A DNA stretch of 64,000 nt, from NCBI GenBank assembly GCA_022606425.2, contig JAHDVF020000739.1, forward strand, positions 186,001 through 250,000, read 5' to 3'. The stretch comes from Lepidostoma basale. Taxonomy: Eukaryota > Arthropoda > Insecta > Trichoptera > Lepidostomatidae. The translations under genes and the position numbers were made by a program. The notes beneath the pieces were generated by a model. The model saw nothing but the letters and a program-made list of their open reading frames with translations, ran no database searches and was not told where the DNA came from. Positions 63,712-64,000 of the stretch are shown in pieces; within the stretch, counting starts at the first letter, position 1; every line of letters starts with the position of its first letter.

Positions 63712-64000
63712 CGCTTCTAAGTATTCTATTTATTCTAATTTCATCCTCCTTTTGCAAGTGCAAGAACACCATTGTGCACTGCCATCTAAGTTTTTCGGAT
63801 AGCTCAAAATAATTTTTAGTTTCATGTCTCATTTGATTGCCATCATAAGCAGAGAAAATGGACTGCCACACTACTCTTATCCTGACACCTCTCTAGATTC
63901 CTCCACATTCATACAACGAGTCATAAACGCACGTCGATTCTTTCGACTTCTAACGTGGCCGACCTTTAAAATTTGATTGACTTGGTCATGCCGTGTTTTC
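63712..64000 (-). mobile_element. LINE-A pieces running off the window end
   Basis: ACACCATTGTGCACTGCCAT and TAAGTTTTTCGGATAG (63768-63802) are the MAVHNGV segment on the minus strand. From 63845, AGAAAATGGACTGCCACACT and TTCCTCCACATTCATACAAC begin a second copy, cut by the window edge. Confidence 0.78.

Overview
The window is nuclear DNA from an insect, most likely a moth or butterfly (Lepidoptera). It is AT-rich and intron-rich and packed with retroposon and foldback-element debris. Only a few GC-rich islands hold host exons, with proper GT/AG splice sites. No bacterial, viral or organellar gene set is present, and most open frames are retrotransposon fragments or shadows of the GC-rich exons. 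The lepidopteran assignment is an inference from this style; arthropod origin is firmer, because an insect-type GPB5 hormone and the Hippo regulator Expanded are both recognisable.

Four host genes are visible. (1) Minus strand, 1106-4804: two exons of a cystine-knot hormone subunit, thyrostimulin/glycoprotein hormone beta-5 (GPB5). (2) Minus strand, 13469-22438: a mitochondrial carrier of the SLC25A29 (basic amino acid) type. Its body is one 983-bp GC-rich exon, its start exon lies 3.5 kb upstream, and a further GC-rich exon at 22319-22438 joins in frame. (3) Plus strand, 45221-50688: three exons of a 588-residue SLC3-type amino-acid-transporter heavy chain, with one membrane span and an alpha-amylase-like ectodomain whose catalytic residues are lost. 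(4) Minus strand, 50928-56864: two 3' exons of expanded (ex), with FERM parts, a TSGIVS degron and three PPxY motifs. Genes 3 and 4 converge, with stop codons about 230 bp apart. The 5' exons of ex lie outside the window or were not recognised.

The rest is repeats. I name them locally. LINE-A: non-LTR fragments ending in a (GTTA)n tail, more than 20 pieces on both strands. LINE-B: non-LTR fragments ending in (GAA)n. LINE-C: a Jockey/CR1-like family ending in (ATCAA)n. Single pieces of at least five other reverse-transcriptase families are also present. SINE-1 is tRNA-derived and occurs with two alternative 3' ends. SINE-2 shares the terminal ~65 bp of LINE-A. DNA elements include a Tc1/mariner relative, an internally deleted pogo-like element keeping a pipsqueak helix-turn-helix and a PHD-like finger, a hAT-like foldback element with 8-bp target duplications, and several foldback MITE families. 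Several are nested in one another, so insertion order can be read. The most striking non-genic structure is a 259-bp near-perfect palindrome at 63236-63494.

Together, two of the four genes concern amino-acid transport (mitochondrial carrier, plasma-membrane heavy chain), one is a secreted hormone and one a growth regulator. I see nothing that links them into one pathway. The large introns are where the repeats have accumulated.
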